Source: Plantactinospora endophytica (lineage in GTDB: Bacteria > Actinomycetota > Actinomycetes > Mycobacteriales > Micromonosporaceae). From it: a stretch of 64,000 nucleotides of DNA. The position numbers and the translations under genes are program-made. Under the pieces are notes generated by a model. It was not told the origin of the DNA. It saw only the letters and a list, made by a program, of their open reading frames with translations, and made no database searches. Of this stretch, positions 6,656 to 18,730 are shown piece after piece. Every line of letters begins with the position of its first letter. Within the stretch, counting starts at the first letter, position 1. Location: contig NZ_BONW01000028.1 of NCBI RefSeq assembly GCF_016862915.1, positions 461,870-525,869 on the forward strand. The letters are read 5' to 3'.

Positions 6656-8673
6656 GGTCGGTTCGTCGAGCGCCGGCCCCGACGACGAGGACATCCTCGC
6701 GGTCGGGGCCCGGCTCCCTCACTACGACCCAGCGGCGGCTGGGGCGTGACTGGCGGCTGGCACTGCTGTTCCTGGCGCCCACGGCCGTGCTGGTCGGAGT
6801 GCTCGTACTCGTGCCGATCGCCCGGTCGATCATCACCAGCACCACGGAACGGCACGGCCCGGACAGCGTCTTCGTCGGCCTGGGCAACTATCTCGCTCTC
6901 GTCGGTGACGAGCAGTTCCACACAGGAGTCGCGAACTCGTTCGTCTTCACCGCGTACGCCGAGGTGTTCAAGGTGGTGCTGGGGCTGGCCGCAGCTCTGC
7001 TGCTGCACCATCGGCGTCGTGGCCGGGCCCTGCTGACGGGGCTGCTGCTGGTGCCGTGGGTGGTGCCGACGGTGGTGACGGCGTTCAGTTGGCGCTCCCT
7101 GCTCGACCCGATCTTCGGCAGTGTCAACACACTGCTCACCGCCTCCGGGATCGGGCCGCTGCTGGCCTCCGCGCAGTTGGTCGACAGCTGGCCCGCGGGC
7201 TGGCTGTCCGACGACTCGCTGGCCATGCCATCCGTGATCCTGGTCAACGTGTGGAAGGGCGTGCCGTTCTTCACTGTCTGCTTCCTCGCCGGCTTGAAGG
7301 CGATCCCGGCGGAGGAGTACGAGGCGGCGACCATCGACGGCGCCTCGGCGTGGCAGCGGTTCGTCCACGTGACGCTGCCCGGACTGCGTCACGTGATCAC
7401 GGTAACGGTGACCCTGTCGTCGATCTGGACGTTCAACAACTTCGACCTCATCTGGTTGCTGACGCAGGGCGGTCCGGGCGACGTCACGGCACCGTACGTG
7501 CTGGTCGCCTATTCGAAGGCGATCCTGCAACTGCAGTACGGGGCGGGGGCGGCGGTCACGCTCGTCATGCTGCCGATCATCGGCGGGCTGGTGTTCGTAC
7601 TGGTCCGACTGCTGCGCCAGGACACCGGTGCCAGGAAGCCACCCCGGCGTCTGCGGACGGCGCGGTGGGCCGGGACGGTGCGGAAGGCGCTGCCGTGGGT
7701 CGTCAGCGCGGCGGTCGCCGGCCTGTTGCTCTGGGCTTCGCCGCAGATCTTCTGGAAGGCGGCGGTGGTCCTCGGGGTGATCCTGCTGATCGCGGCCGCG
7801 GTCGGCCGGGTGACCTCGACGCTCCAGCTCCGGGGCGGTCGCCGTGCGTCGTCGCTCGTGTCGGGCCTGGGCTCCGGTGTCGCGCTGGCCAGCCTGCTCG
7901 CCTTCGTGCTCGGCCCGATGTACTGGATCGCCGTCACGGCCTTCAAGTCCGAGGGCCAGGTCGTCATGCGCGAGAACGACCTGTGGCCGACGCCGTGGAC
8001 CCTGGACCAGTTCGGTGCCCTCTTCACCAACCAGCCATTCGGCCGCTGGTACCTCAACACGGTACTGGTGTCTGCGGCGTCCACCGTGGTAGCGCTGCTC
8101 TGCGCCGTCCTGGCCGGTTACGCGCTGGCCCGGCTGCGGTTCCGCGGAGCGCAGGGTTTCACCGTCACGGTGCTGATCACCTACGTGATGCCGGGTGCGC
8201 TGCTGTTCATCCCGCTGTACCAGCTACTCATCGGGGCGCGGCTCACCGACTCGCTGTGGTCCCTGGTGGTGACGTACCCGACCTTCACGCTTCCGTTCGC
8301 CACCTGGCTGCTGGCGGGATACTTCTCGTCGATCCCGGTCGAGCTGGAGGAGGCCGCGCTGGTCGACGGCTGCACCCGGCTCCAGGCGTTCGGCCGGGTG
8401 GTGCTGCCTCTCGCCAAGCCGGGACTGCTGGCGGTGGCGCTGTTCACCCTGACCAATGCCTGGAACGAGTTCCTCTTCGCCTTCGTGTTCATCACCAAGG
8501 ACGAGTACAAGACGCTTCCGGTGGGGATGCAGTCGATGATCAGCGGGGACGTCGTGCCGCAGGGGCAGCTCGCCGCAGCGTCGCTGCTCGTCAGCATCCC
8601 CGTGGTGGTCATGTACGCCTTCGGGCAGCGCTTCCTGACCGAGGGGCTCACTGCCGGCGCGGTGAAGGGCTGA
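6652..8673 (+). CDS. Fused double permease of a sugar ABC transporter (MalF-MalG type)
   Basis: 673 residues, about twice normal length. Residues about 30-320 form a MalF-like half with the EAA loop EYEAATIDGASAWQRFVHVT; residues about 420-673 form a MalG-like half with a second EAA loop ELEEAALVDGCTRLQAFGRV. They are joined by about 90 residues that add two or more extra membrane helices (VVSAAVAGLLLWASPQIFW, AAVVLGVILLIAAAVG). Each EAA loop would dock one ATPase subunit, so one polypeptide supplies the whole translocation pore. The GTG start overlaps the binding-protein stop. The frame is continuous with no stop or frameshift between halves, so this is a true fusion rather than an annotation artefact. 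Confidence 0.88.
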   Translation: MRSVRRAPAPTTRTSSRSGPGSLTTTQRRLGRDWRLALLFLAPTAVLVGVLVLVPIARSIITSTTERHGPDSVFVGLGNYLALVGDEQFHTGVANSFVFTAYAEVFKVVLGLAAALLLHHRRRGRALLTGLLLVPWVVPTVVTAFSWRSLLDPIFGSVNTLLTASGIGPLLASAQLVDSWPAGWLSDDSLAMPSVILVNVWKGVPFFTVCFLAGLKAIPAEEYEAATIDGASAWQRFVHVTLPGLRHVITVTVTLSSIWTFNNFDLIWLLTQGGPGDVTAPYVLVAYSKAILQLQYGAGAAVTLVMLPIIGGLVFVLVRLLRQDTGARKPPRRLRTARWAGTVRKALPWVVSAAVAGLLLWASPQIFWKAAVVLGVILLIAAAVGRVTSTLQLRGGRRASSLVSGLGSGVALASLLAFVLGPMYWIAVTAFKSEGQVVMRENDLWPTPWTLDQFGALFTNQPFGRWYLNTVLVSAASTVVALLCAVLAGYALARLRFRGAQGFTVTVLITYVMPGALLFIPLYQLLIGARLTDSLWSLVVTYPTFTLPFATWLLAGYFSSIPVELEEAALVDGCTRLQAFGRVVLPLAKPGLLAVALFTLTNAWNEFLFAFVFITKDEYKTLPVGMQSMISGDVVPQGQLAAASLLVSIPVVVMYAFGQRFLTEGLTAGAVKG

Positions 8674-8780
8674 TCGCGAACGACCTGCATCCTGGTGACC
8701 GTCCGGTTGCTGTCGCCGGACGGCAGCCAGGCGGTGATGCCGCGTTCCTCGTTGCGGTGTGGCGAAGGCGAGCAGCCGCG

Positions 8781-8921
8781 TCACGCCGCCGCCGCGAGCA
8801 TCCTGCGCTCGGCGACGTCATCGGGCCGTCCGGCCAGCATCTCCGCCGCCCGCACGATGGCGGCTTCGGCACCGGCGCGTTCCGCGTTCCGTAGCGAGAT
8901 CCGCACCTGTCGGAGATCCAC
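8781..8921 (-). CDS. Possible 46-residue small protein or gene fragment
   Basis: A GTG-started frame reads VDLRQVRISLRNAERAGAEA, then AIVRAAEMLAGRPDDV and AERRMLAAAA, a plausible amphipathic helical segment. There is no good ribosome site, and it could be the remnant of a longer gene. It lies in the 426-base gap between the fused permease and the xylanase, which otherwise holds only the xylanase control elements. Confidence 0.25.
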   Translation of the reverse strand: MDLRQVRISLRNAERAGAEAAIVRAAEMLAGRPDDVAERRMLAAAA

Positions 8922-8960
8922 TCACTGACGCTACCCGGCAGGTAGGTGGGGCTGCCACCC

Positions 8961-8991
8961 CGAAACTATCGCCGATCGGCCGAAACTTTCG
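8961..8991 (+). promoter_or_regulatory. Two CGAAACTWTCG boxes upstream of the arabinoxylanase
   Basis: CGAAACTATCG (8961-8971) and CGAAACTTTCG (8981-8991) are 20 bases apart, two helical turns, on the same face of the DNA. They resemble the GAAA(N)TTTC-type boxes reported upstream of actinomycete xylanase genes. Likely binding sites for a xylanase regulator; the protein is not identified here. Confidence 0.55.
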
Positions 8992-9037
8992 CTTGAAAAT
9001 CTTGCAGCTTTCTGTAAGCCTGATAGGCATCGATGAA

Positions 9038-13161
<4,124 letters not shown>

Positions 13162-13162
13162 A

Positions 13163-13199
13163 AACGGGCGGGCTCGGCATTACGTCGAGCCCGCCCGTT
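13163..13199 (+). terminator. Strong stem-loop terminator after the cutinase gene
   Basis: A perfect 14-bp stem (13163-13176 with 13186-13199, AACGGGCGGGCTCG) and a 9-base loop, preceded by AAAA. It closes the xylanase-cutinase transcription unit. Confidence 0.85.
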
Positions 13200-13208
13200 G
13201 GGTACGTA

Positions 13209-13388
13209 CGGGCCTTCCCTGGCCAGCAGCTTGATCAGTTGACCCGCTGGTGGGATCGGCGGCAAGCAGAACCCGGTCCCCGGCGGCGAGTCGGCACCGA
13301 ACTGGCACTGGAACAGCAGCAGGTGCTGGCCGCCTGGCGGACCGTGCAGGAGATGCTGGCCAGGTACGCGGGGCCGATCCCCGGGTAG
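13209..13388 (+). pseudogene. Possible C-terminal gene fragment
   Basis: An open frame reads FPGQQLDQLTRWWDRRQ, then VGTELALEQQQVLAAWRTVQ and EMLARYAGPIPG before TAG. The composition is protein-like and helical, but there is no credible start or ribosome site after the terminator at 13163-13199. It may be the tail of a gene removed when the duplication formed. No family recognised. Confidence 0.3.
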
Positions 13389-13609
13389 CCGATCCGCACC
13401 CGGCCGGCAGCGGTGGGGTACCGCCCGCCGGTCGGGTCGGTCGCCGGCCGAGAGCTTCCCCGGTGCCGTCCTGCCGTGAAACTGTGTCGGGACACGGATG
13501 TGGGCGTTCCGCTTCCAGGCGGACGGCTCACGTCTGTCGTGCCGTGGAACGATGGACAGCAGCCTGGGACGGTTGTGGTGGCGGCCGCCCAGCAGCGTGG
13601 AGGAGAGCG

Positions 13610-14296
13610 ATGAGCAACCGTACGAAGCTGCGCCCACAGTCACGCGGAGCCGCCCAGGCCGCCACGGGGCCCGGCCGGCGCCGACTGTCGACCCTGGCCC
13701 TGGCGTTCGCCCTCGGAGCCCTGCTCGCCGGTCCGATCGGCGCCGTCGTAGCCTCCGACGACTCGTCCACGAACGACCAGGTGGCGCAGTTGCGCGCCGA
13801 GGAGGCCCGCCGGGACGCCGCCCAGATCGTCGACCTCACCACCCAGGCCAGGCAGGTGCAGGAAAGTCTCGTACCCGTTCTCGACGGGCTGGCGGCGGCG
13901 GTGCCGGTCAATGCGGCGGCCGGACCGCTCGCGGCCCCGGCCGACGTGACCGGTTGGCAGGCGACCACGGCCAAGGCCGTGGAAGGCTTCGCCGACCCGC
14001 CCTCGGCCGGTACCGGGGTCAACATCGCCCGCTCGGGTCTGGCCGCCGCCGTACGGGCGCTCGACCTCGCCGTCGACACGTACGCCGCCGCGCTCGCCGT
14101 GCCGCCGGCCAACCGTGCACAGGTGCTCGAACTGGCCGGGCGCCAGCGGGACGTCGCGGTCGCCGCCTGGTCCACCGCCGCCACCCAGCTCGACGTGCTC
14201 AACGTCGACGCGGGAAACGGTCACGCGCACGTCTTCCTCCCCGCCGTGCCGGGACAGGGCGCGTTGACCGCCGACGGCGCAGCCGAGGGCAAGTGA
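13610..14296 (+). CDS. Secreted or membrane-anchored protein of unknown function
   Basis: 228 residues with ATG preceded by GGAGGAG. An N-terminal basic stretch and one hydrophobic helix (LSTLALAFALGALLAGPIGA, about residues 26-45) act as signal or anchor. The rest is Ala-rich and predicted helical (QLRAEEARRDAAQIVDLTTQ; ARSGLAAAVRALDLAVDTYA), ending with VFLPAVPGQGALTADGA. No cysteines or catalytic motif stand out. Not recognised. It lies between the polyesterase and a convergent GH43 gene. Confidence 0.7.
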   Translation: MSNRTKLRPQSRGAAQAATGPGRRRLSTLALAFALGALLAGPIGAVVASDDSSTNDQVAQLRAEEARRDAAQIVDLTTQARQVQESLVPVLDGLAAAVPVNAAAGPLAAPADVTGWQATTAKAVEGFADPPSAGTGVNIARSGLAAAVRALDLAVDTYAAALAVPPANRAQVLELAGRQRDVAVAAWSTAATQLDVLNVDAGNGHAHVFLPAVPGQGALTADGAAEGK

Positions 14297-14405
14297 CCTC
14301 CGCACAGCCGCCGGGCGCACCGTCGCGCGACCGCGCAGCCGCCGGAGTTCCTGAGCCGGCGTCGCCCCGCAACCGCGCCGACGTGGACCCTCTTCGGTCC
14401 GGCGC

Positions 14406-15899
14406 CTACTGGTTGGTGACAGCGACGTTGTCGAAGGCGGCGGCCGCGTTGTAGACGCGGACGCCGGACCTGCCGGACGGGTAGGTGGCGTCGGTGACCG
14501 AGATCCTGGGAGAGGTCAGGTCACCGACGTACACCTTGATCGAGGAGCCGACGGCCACCACGCGCAGGTGGTAGCGCTGGCCGGCGACGACCGGTAGCGG
14601 CGCCGAGCCGAGCGGCGTCCAGTTGTTGTTGGCGCGGCCGAGCACCACCCGGCCGGCCGGGGTGATCCCGGCGTAATAGCCGCGGTAGGCGTCGGTTCCG
14701 GTTCCCGCGTCGGAGGCCCGGAACACCAGCCCGGCGTCGCCGGTGCCTGACGTGACCGTCACGTCGAGGTCGTAGGTCGCGTTCACGTGGTTGTCGTCGA
14801 GCAGTGACTTGCCGCCGTAGGAGGCGGTCGTCCGGTACTGGCCGGTGCCGACCGACCAGGCTCCGCCGTACGTCTTCCAGCCGAGCGCGTTGCCGTCGGC
14901 GAAGTTGTCCTTCACCAGCATCTTCACCCGCTGGATCGTGCCGTCGCCGTTGAACACCATCCGGTCGTACGCGATCTGCCGCGCGTTGCCGTCGGTCTCC
15001 GACAGTGGCCGGCGGTGGTAGAAGATGTACCAGGTGTCGGTGCCCGGGACGTTCAGCACCGAGTTGTGCCCGGCGCCCCGCGCCACCGCCGGATCCTGCG
15101 CCAGGACCCTGTCGAGGCGGGTGAAGGGACCGGTGGGCGAGTCGGCCATCGCGTACGCCACGGAGTAGTTGGGGCCGGTCCAGCCGCCCTCCGACCACAT
15201 CAGGTAGTACCTGCCGTTGCGCTTGAACATCTGCGAGCCCTCGACGTACCCGCTCGGAGTGATCTCCTTGAACGTTGTGCCGTCGCCGAAGGTGCCCAGG
15301 CTCGTCATGTCGGCGTTCAGCTTGGCGACGTTGGCGTGCCCCCAGCCGCCGTAGTAGATGTACGCCTGCCCGTCGTCGTCGATGAAGACGTCCTGGTCGA
15401 TCGGCTGGGCGCCGTTGACGAACCGCGCGATCAACGGCCGTCCGATCGCGTCGGTGTAGGGTCCCTCCGGCCGGTCGGCCACGGCCACCCCGATACCGCC
15501 GAGCGCGCTGTCGCTCTGGATGTCGTTGGCCGCGAAGTACAGGTAGTACCTGCCGTTGCGGGCGATCGGGGCGGGCGCCCAGACGGCGTACCGCGCCCAG
15601 CTCACGTTCGCGGCGGTGAGCACGTTCGGGTGCCTGGTCCAGGTGACCAGGTCGGTCGAGGAGAAGGCGTCGAGATAGGTCTGGTCCGCGTACGCGCGGG
15701 AGGCGGTCGGGAAGACGTAGAAGCGGTTGTCGTAGATCGCGACGTCGGGATCGGCGTACCATCCGGCAACGATCGGGTTGCCCGCCTCGGCGGTGCTGTA
15801 TTCCGGCAGCGCGGCCGACGCCGGAGCGGCTGCCGCGGTGACGGCGAGCACCCCCGCGACGGCGACGATCCTACTGAGGGCGCCTCCGAGCATCGACAT
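14406..15899 (-). CDS. Secreted GH43 glycosidase with C-terminal beta-sandwich
   Basis: 497 residues. A signal peptide ends near APASA (residue 29), then a five-bladed GH43 domain: catalytic base Asp50 in WYADPDV, pKa-modulating Asp in QDVFIDDDGQAYIYYGG and acid Glu in YVEGSQMFKRNGRYYLMWSE. The last about 180 residues (VKDNFADGNALGWKTYGGAW onward) form a LamG/DUF1080-like module often paired with GH43. Likely alpha-L-arabinofuranosidase or beta-xylosidase acting on arabinoxylan side chains. AGGAAA lies upstream of the ATG, with an AACAATGTT odd palindrome at the start region that might be an operator. Convergent with 13610-14296. Confidence 0.88.
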   Translation of the reverse strand: MSMLGGALSRIVAVAGVLAVTAAAAPASAALPEYSTAEAGNPIVAGWYADPDVAIYDNRFYVFPTASRAYADQTYLDAFSSTDLVTWTRHPNVLTAANVSWARYAVWAPAPIARNGRYYLYFAANDIQSDSALGGIGVAVADRPEGPYTDAIGRPLIARFVNGAQPIDQDVFIDDDGQAYIYYGGWGHANVAKLNADMTSLGTFGDGTTFKEITPSGYVEGSQMFKRNGRYYLMWSEGGWTGPNYSVAYAMADSPTGPFTRLDRVLAQDPAVARGAGHNSVLNVPGTDTWYIFYHRRPLSETDGNARQIAYDRMVFNGDGTIQRVKMLVKDNFADGNALGWKTYGGAWSVGTGQYRTTASYGGKSLLDDNHVNATYDLDVTVTSGTGDAGLVFRASDAGTGTDAYRGYYAGITPAGRVVLGRANNNWTPLGSAPLPVVAGQRYHLRVVAVGSSIKVYVGDLTSPRISVTDATYPSGRSGVRVYNAAAAFDNVAVTNQ

Positions 15900-16154
15900 T
15901 TAACAATGTTTCCTGATGTTGCCTTCCGGCGTCAAGGGTCGGGTCGTGGTGCCGCGAGGCCGGATCGGGTCCGGAGCGTACCGGCCCCGTAGCGTCCACA
16001 CACGACAGTGCCCCTCCCGCAGGAGTCGGCGAGTCGCCGCCGTCGATCCCTCCTGCGGAAGGAGCACGTCACCTTGTCCGCACGTCGGTGCACCGGCTCG
16101 CCCGGCGGTCGTCGCGGCGGCCCGGCCACCACGAAACAGAACGCTCCACCCGGC

Positions 16155-17129
16155 TCAGTACCCGTAGACCAGCTTGTAGGCCACCTCGGGGAGGAACTGC
16201 CCGGCGCTGGAGCCGCCGCCGACGCCGCAGTTGCCGTCGGACTCGCCCGGGGTCTTGAGCCACAGCAGCATCTCGGCACCGCCGCCGAGCTGGGTCGGTG
16301 TGCCGATCCTGCGGCCGGCCGGGTTGCACCACTGACCGTTGGAGCCGTTGCGGTTACGGCTGGTGTCGATCACGAAGGGCTTGCTGTACCCGAACTCGTT
16401 GCGCAGTGTCGAGGCGACCTGGTTGCCGTAGTTGGTGTTCTCGCCGGTGGTGAAGTAGTTGGACACGTTGAGCGCGAAGCCGCGGGCGTTGCCGACGCCG
16501 GCCGTGTTGAGGCGTCGGGCCATCGTCCGGGCGTCGACCCAGCCGGGGTTGCCGGCGTCGAGGTAGGCCCAGGTGTGCTGGGCCCTGGACCGGAACTGGT
16601 TGACGGCGCGGGACAGCATGCCGACGCGGTCGTTGATCTGCTGCTGGGTCATGCAGTTGAAGTCGCCCAGCGAGTCCGGTTCGAGGACCACCACGGCGGG
16701 CCGGTTGCCGATGGCGCTGGCGAAGGCCGCGATCCACGCGTCGTACGCGGCGACGCTGCCGGCGCCGCCACCGGAGTGTCCGCCGCAGGCGTCTCGGCCG
16801 GGAAGGTTGTAGGCCACGAGCAGGGGAAGCTTGTCGACGGCGTCCGCCGCCGCGACGTAGTTGCCGACGGCGGAGGTGATGTTGCCGCTCCAGTTGCCGA
16901 ACCAGGAGGCCATCGGCTTCTGGGCGATCTCGGTCCTGATCGCGTTGGCGCGTCCGTCGCCGGGGTTGGCGGCGACCCAGGACGCCGGACTGGAGTACGG
17001 GTTGACGTAGAAGCCGCTGGTCTGGCTGACCGGGTCGGCGTGCGCGGCCGAGGAGTTGAACAGGATCGTCGGAACCGCCACTGCCAGCGTGGCGGCGAGC
17101 GCGAGCAGCGGACGGGCGGGTCGTTTCAT
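16155..17129 (-). CDS. Secreted GH6 cellulase (endoglucanase)
   Basis: 324 residues, a single GH6 domain after a signal peptide ending SSAAHA (about residue 31). Diagnostic segments are GFYVNPYSSPASWVAANPGD, PLLVAYNLPGRDACGGHSGG and VVVLEPDSLGDFNC with the catalytic Asp in EPDS, then AYLDAGNPGWVDA and a C-terminal LLWLKTPGESDGNC. The short loops and length favour endoglucanase over cellobiohydrolase. No carbohydrate-binding module is attached, unlike its neighbours. ATG at 17129 has AGGAG 9 bases upstream; an in-frame ATG at 17165 lacks one. Divergent from a LacI regulator with operators between. Confidence 0.9.
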   Translation of the reverse strand: MKRPARPLLALAATLAVAVPTILFNSSAAHADPVSQTSGFYVNPYSSPASWVAANPGDGRANAIRTEIAQKPMASWFGNWSGNITSAVGNYVAAADAVDKLPLLVAYNLPGRDACGGHSGGGAGSVAAYDAWIAAFASAIGNRPAVVVLEPDSLGDFNCMTQQQINDRVGMLSRAVNQFRSRAQHTWAYLDAGNPGWVDARTMARRLNTAGVGNARGFALNVSNYFTTGENTNYGNQVASTLRNEFGYSKPFVIDTSRNRNGSNGQWCNPAGRRIGTPTQLGGGAEMLLWLKTPGESDGNCGVGGGSSAGQFLPEVAYKLVYGY

Positions 17130-17347
17130 CGCGAGTCTCCTAGCGGTGGGGAAGTGCGTCGACATGAGCTGGTGTTGAAAGCCTGGACCTGCGGTTTCTT
17201 CAGCCTCGGGCGCCCGGCGCCGACGGTGCGGTCGCGGGTCGGCGCACCGTCGCCTCGACGGCTCCCTGCCGGATCGCCCTCGGGCGACCGGTGACGTCCC
17301 GCGTCGAGGCGCCCGTGAACTCCCACGGGCCCGAGTGTTCAAGATTT

Positions 17348-17361
17348 TGGAAGCGCTTCCA
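17348..17361 (-). promoter_or_regulatory. LacI-family operator, GH6 side
   Basis: TGGAAGCGCTTCCA, a perfect 14-bp palindrome with central AGCGCT. It lies downstream of the minus-strand promoter candidate at 17389-17418, in the GH6 leader. Confidence 0.8.
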
Positions 17362-17388
17362 GTCAGCTCTATCTATACATGTCGATTT

Positions 17389-17418
17389 AATGTTGAGCAT
17401 GTGACGAGTAAAAGTCAA
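17389..17418 (-). promoter_or_regulatory. Candidate sigma-70-type promoter for the GH6 gene
   Basis: On the minus strand TTGACT (17418-17413), 18 bases, then AACATT (17394-17389). The region is locally AT-rich. The operator at 17348-17361 would lie around +20 to +35. A TATAGAT near 17375 is an alternative -10. Confidence 0.4.
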
Positions 17419-17469
17419 GGTCCTCCTCAGGCCCGGGAGCTGGCGCATCGATCTCCGCCCGGACGATCC

Positions 17470-17483
17470 TGGAACCGCTTCCA
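17470..17483 (+). promoter_or_regulatory. LacI-family operator, regulator side
   Basis: TGGAACCGCTTCCA, one mismatch from the perfect palindrome at 17348-17361, with centres 122 bases apart. Two sites allow looping or separate control of GH6 and the regulator gene. The rest of 17130-17707 holds no supported gene. Confidence 0.7.
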
Positions 17484-17707
17484 GCCTGTCGGCGCGGGTC
17501 TGCCGGCGGCGGTGCTCCGCCAATCGGCGCCCGGTACCCGGCGTGACCGTGTCGACCTTGGTCGTCGGAGGCCGATACCATCTACCGGCGGCGTCGGCAC
17601 CGCCGGTAGCCGGGACGGCGCCGACCGGGTTCCGCCGGCTGCCCGTCGCCCGGTCACCTCCGGCGTCGAGCTGTCTTCGGCGTCGGGCAGGAAGGACGCG
17701 GCTCACG

Positions 17708-18721
17708 ATGGGAACAGGCACGACCCGGCGCCAGCCCACGCTCGACGAGGTGGCCGCGCGCGCCGGTGTGTCACGCTCCGCCGCGTCCCGGGTCCTCAAC
17801 AAGGCGCCGCACGTCAGTCGCGCCACCCGCGACGCCGTCGAAAGGGCCATCAAGGAACTGGGGTACCTGCCCAACCGCACCGCCCGGGCCCTGGCCACCC
17901 GGCAGACCGGGATCGTCGCCCTGGCCATCTCGCACGACGATCCCGAACTGTTCGCCGACCCGTTCTTCGGCCAGGTCATCGTCGGTGTCTCCTCGGCGCT
18001 CGAGGAGACCGACCTGCACCTGTTGCTGTGTCTGGCCAGCTCCGGTCGGGGCCGGTCCCGGCTGACCAACCTGCTGAACACGCGGGGGGTCGACGGCATC
18101 ATGCTGATGGCGCTGCACGGGGACGACCCGCTGACCCACATCGTGCGCCGAGCCGGCCTGCCGGCCGTGTACGGCGGCAAGCCGTTACATTTCAAGCCCC
18201 AGTGGTACGTCGACTCCGACAACCTCGGCGGGGCACGGCTCGCCACCGAACACCTTCTCGGCCTCGGGCGCACCCGGATCGTCACCATCACCGGCGAGCT
18301 GGGCACCGAGGCCGGTGCGGCCCGCTGCCGCGGCTACCGCGAAGCGATGATCATGGCGGGCCTGACTCCGTACGGCGTGGCGGAGGGTGACTTCACCGAG
18401 GCCAGTGGTGCCGCCGCGATGAGATCCCTGCTCGACGAGCACCCTGATCTCGATGCCGTCTTCGCCGCCAGCGACAACATGGCGGCCGGCGCTCTGCGGG
18501 TGCTGAGCGAGGCCGGTCGGTCCGTACCGGCGGACGTGGCGGTGGTGGGCTTCGACGATCTCGCAATAGCCGAACGGACCGATCCGCCGCTGACCACGGT
18601 CCACCAGTCGATCCAGTCCCTGGGCAAGGAGATGACCCGGGTACTCCTGGAACTGATCGCCGGACGGGAGACCGCGTCCCTGATCCTTCCCACGAGACTG
18701 GTCCTGCGCGGCTCCGCCTGA
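17708..18721 (+). CDS. LacI-family transcriptional regulator of the cellulase region
   Basis: 337 residues. The N-terminal LacI helix-turn-helix and hinge are clear (TLDEVAARAGVSRSAASRVL, then NRTARALATRQTG), followed by a periplasmic-binding-protein-like sensor domain (GIVALAISHDDPELFADPFF; AVFAASDNMAAGALRVLSEA; VAVVGFDDLAIAERTDPPLT). It should bind a cellulose- or xylan-derived sugar. ATG with AGGAAGGA upstream. Divergent from GH6 with two palindromic operators between, the typical autoregulatory arrangement; similar AGCGCT sites precede the arabinoxylanase. Its stop is 9 bases from the convergent carboxylesterase stop. Confidence 0.88.
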   Translation: MGTGTTRRQPTLDEVAARAGVSRSAASRVLNKAPHVSRATRDAVERAIKELGYLPNRTARALATRQTGIVALAISHDDPELFADPFFGQVIVGVSSALEETDLHLLLCLASSGRGRSRLTNLLNTRGVDGIMLMALHGDDPLTHIVRRAGLPAVYGGKPLHFKPQWYVDSDNLGGARLATEHLLGLGRTRIVTITGELGTEAGAARCRGYREAMIMAGLTPYGVAEGDFTEASGAAAMRSLLDEHPDLDAVFAASDNMAAGALRVLSEAGRSVPADVAVVGFDDLAIAERTDPPLTTVHQSIQSLGKEMTRVLLELIAGRETASLILPTRLVLRGSA

Positions 18722-18730
18722 CCAGAACCC

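Noticed and set aside
5162..6694. Long minus-strand open frame opposite the sugar-binding protein (510 codons)
   Set aside because: It mirrors a clear lipoprotein gene; the translation is low-complexity Arg/Gly/Val-rich with no domain, typical of antisense frames in GC-rich DNA. Similar antisense frames over the Liv genes (24000-26279) and GH38 (41316-42812) were rejected for the same reason.
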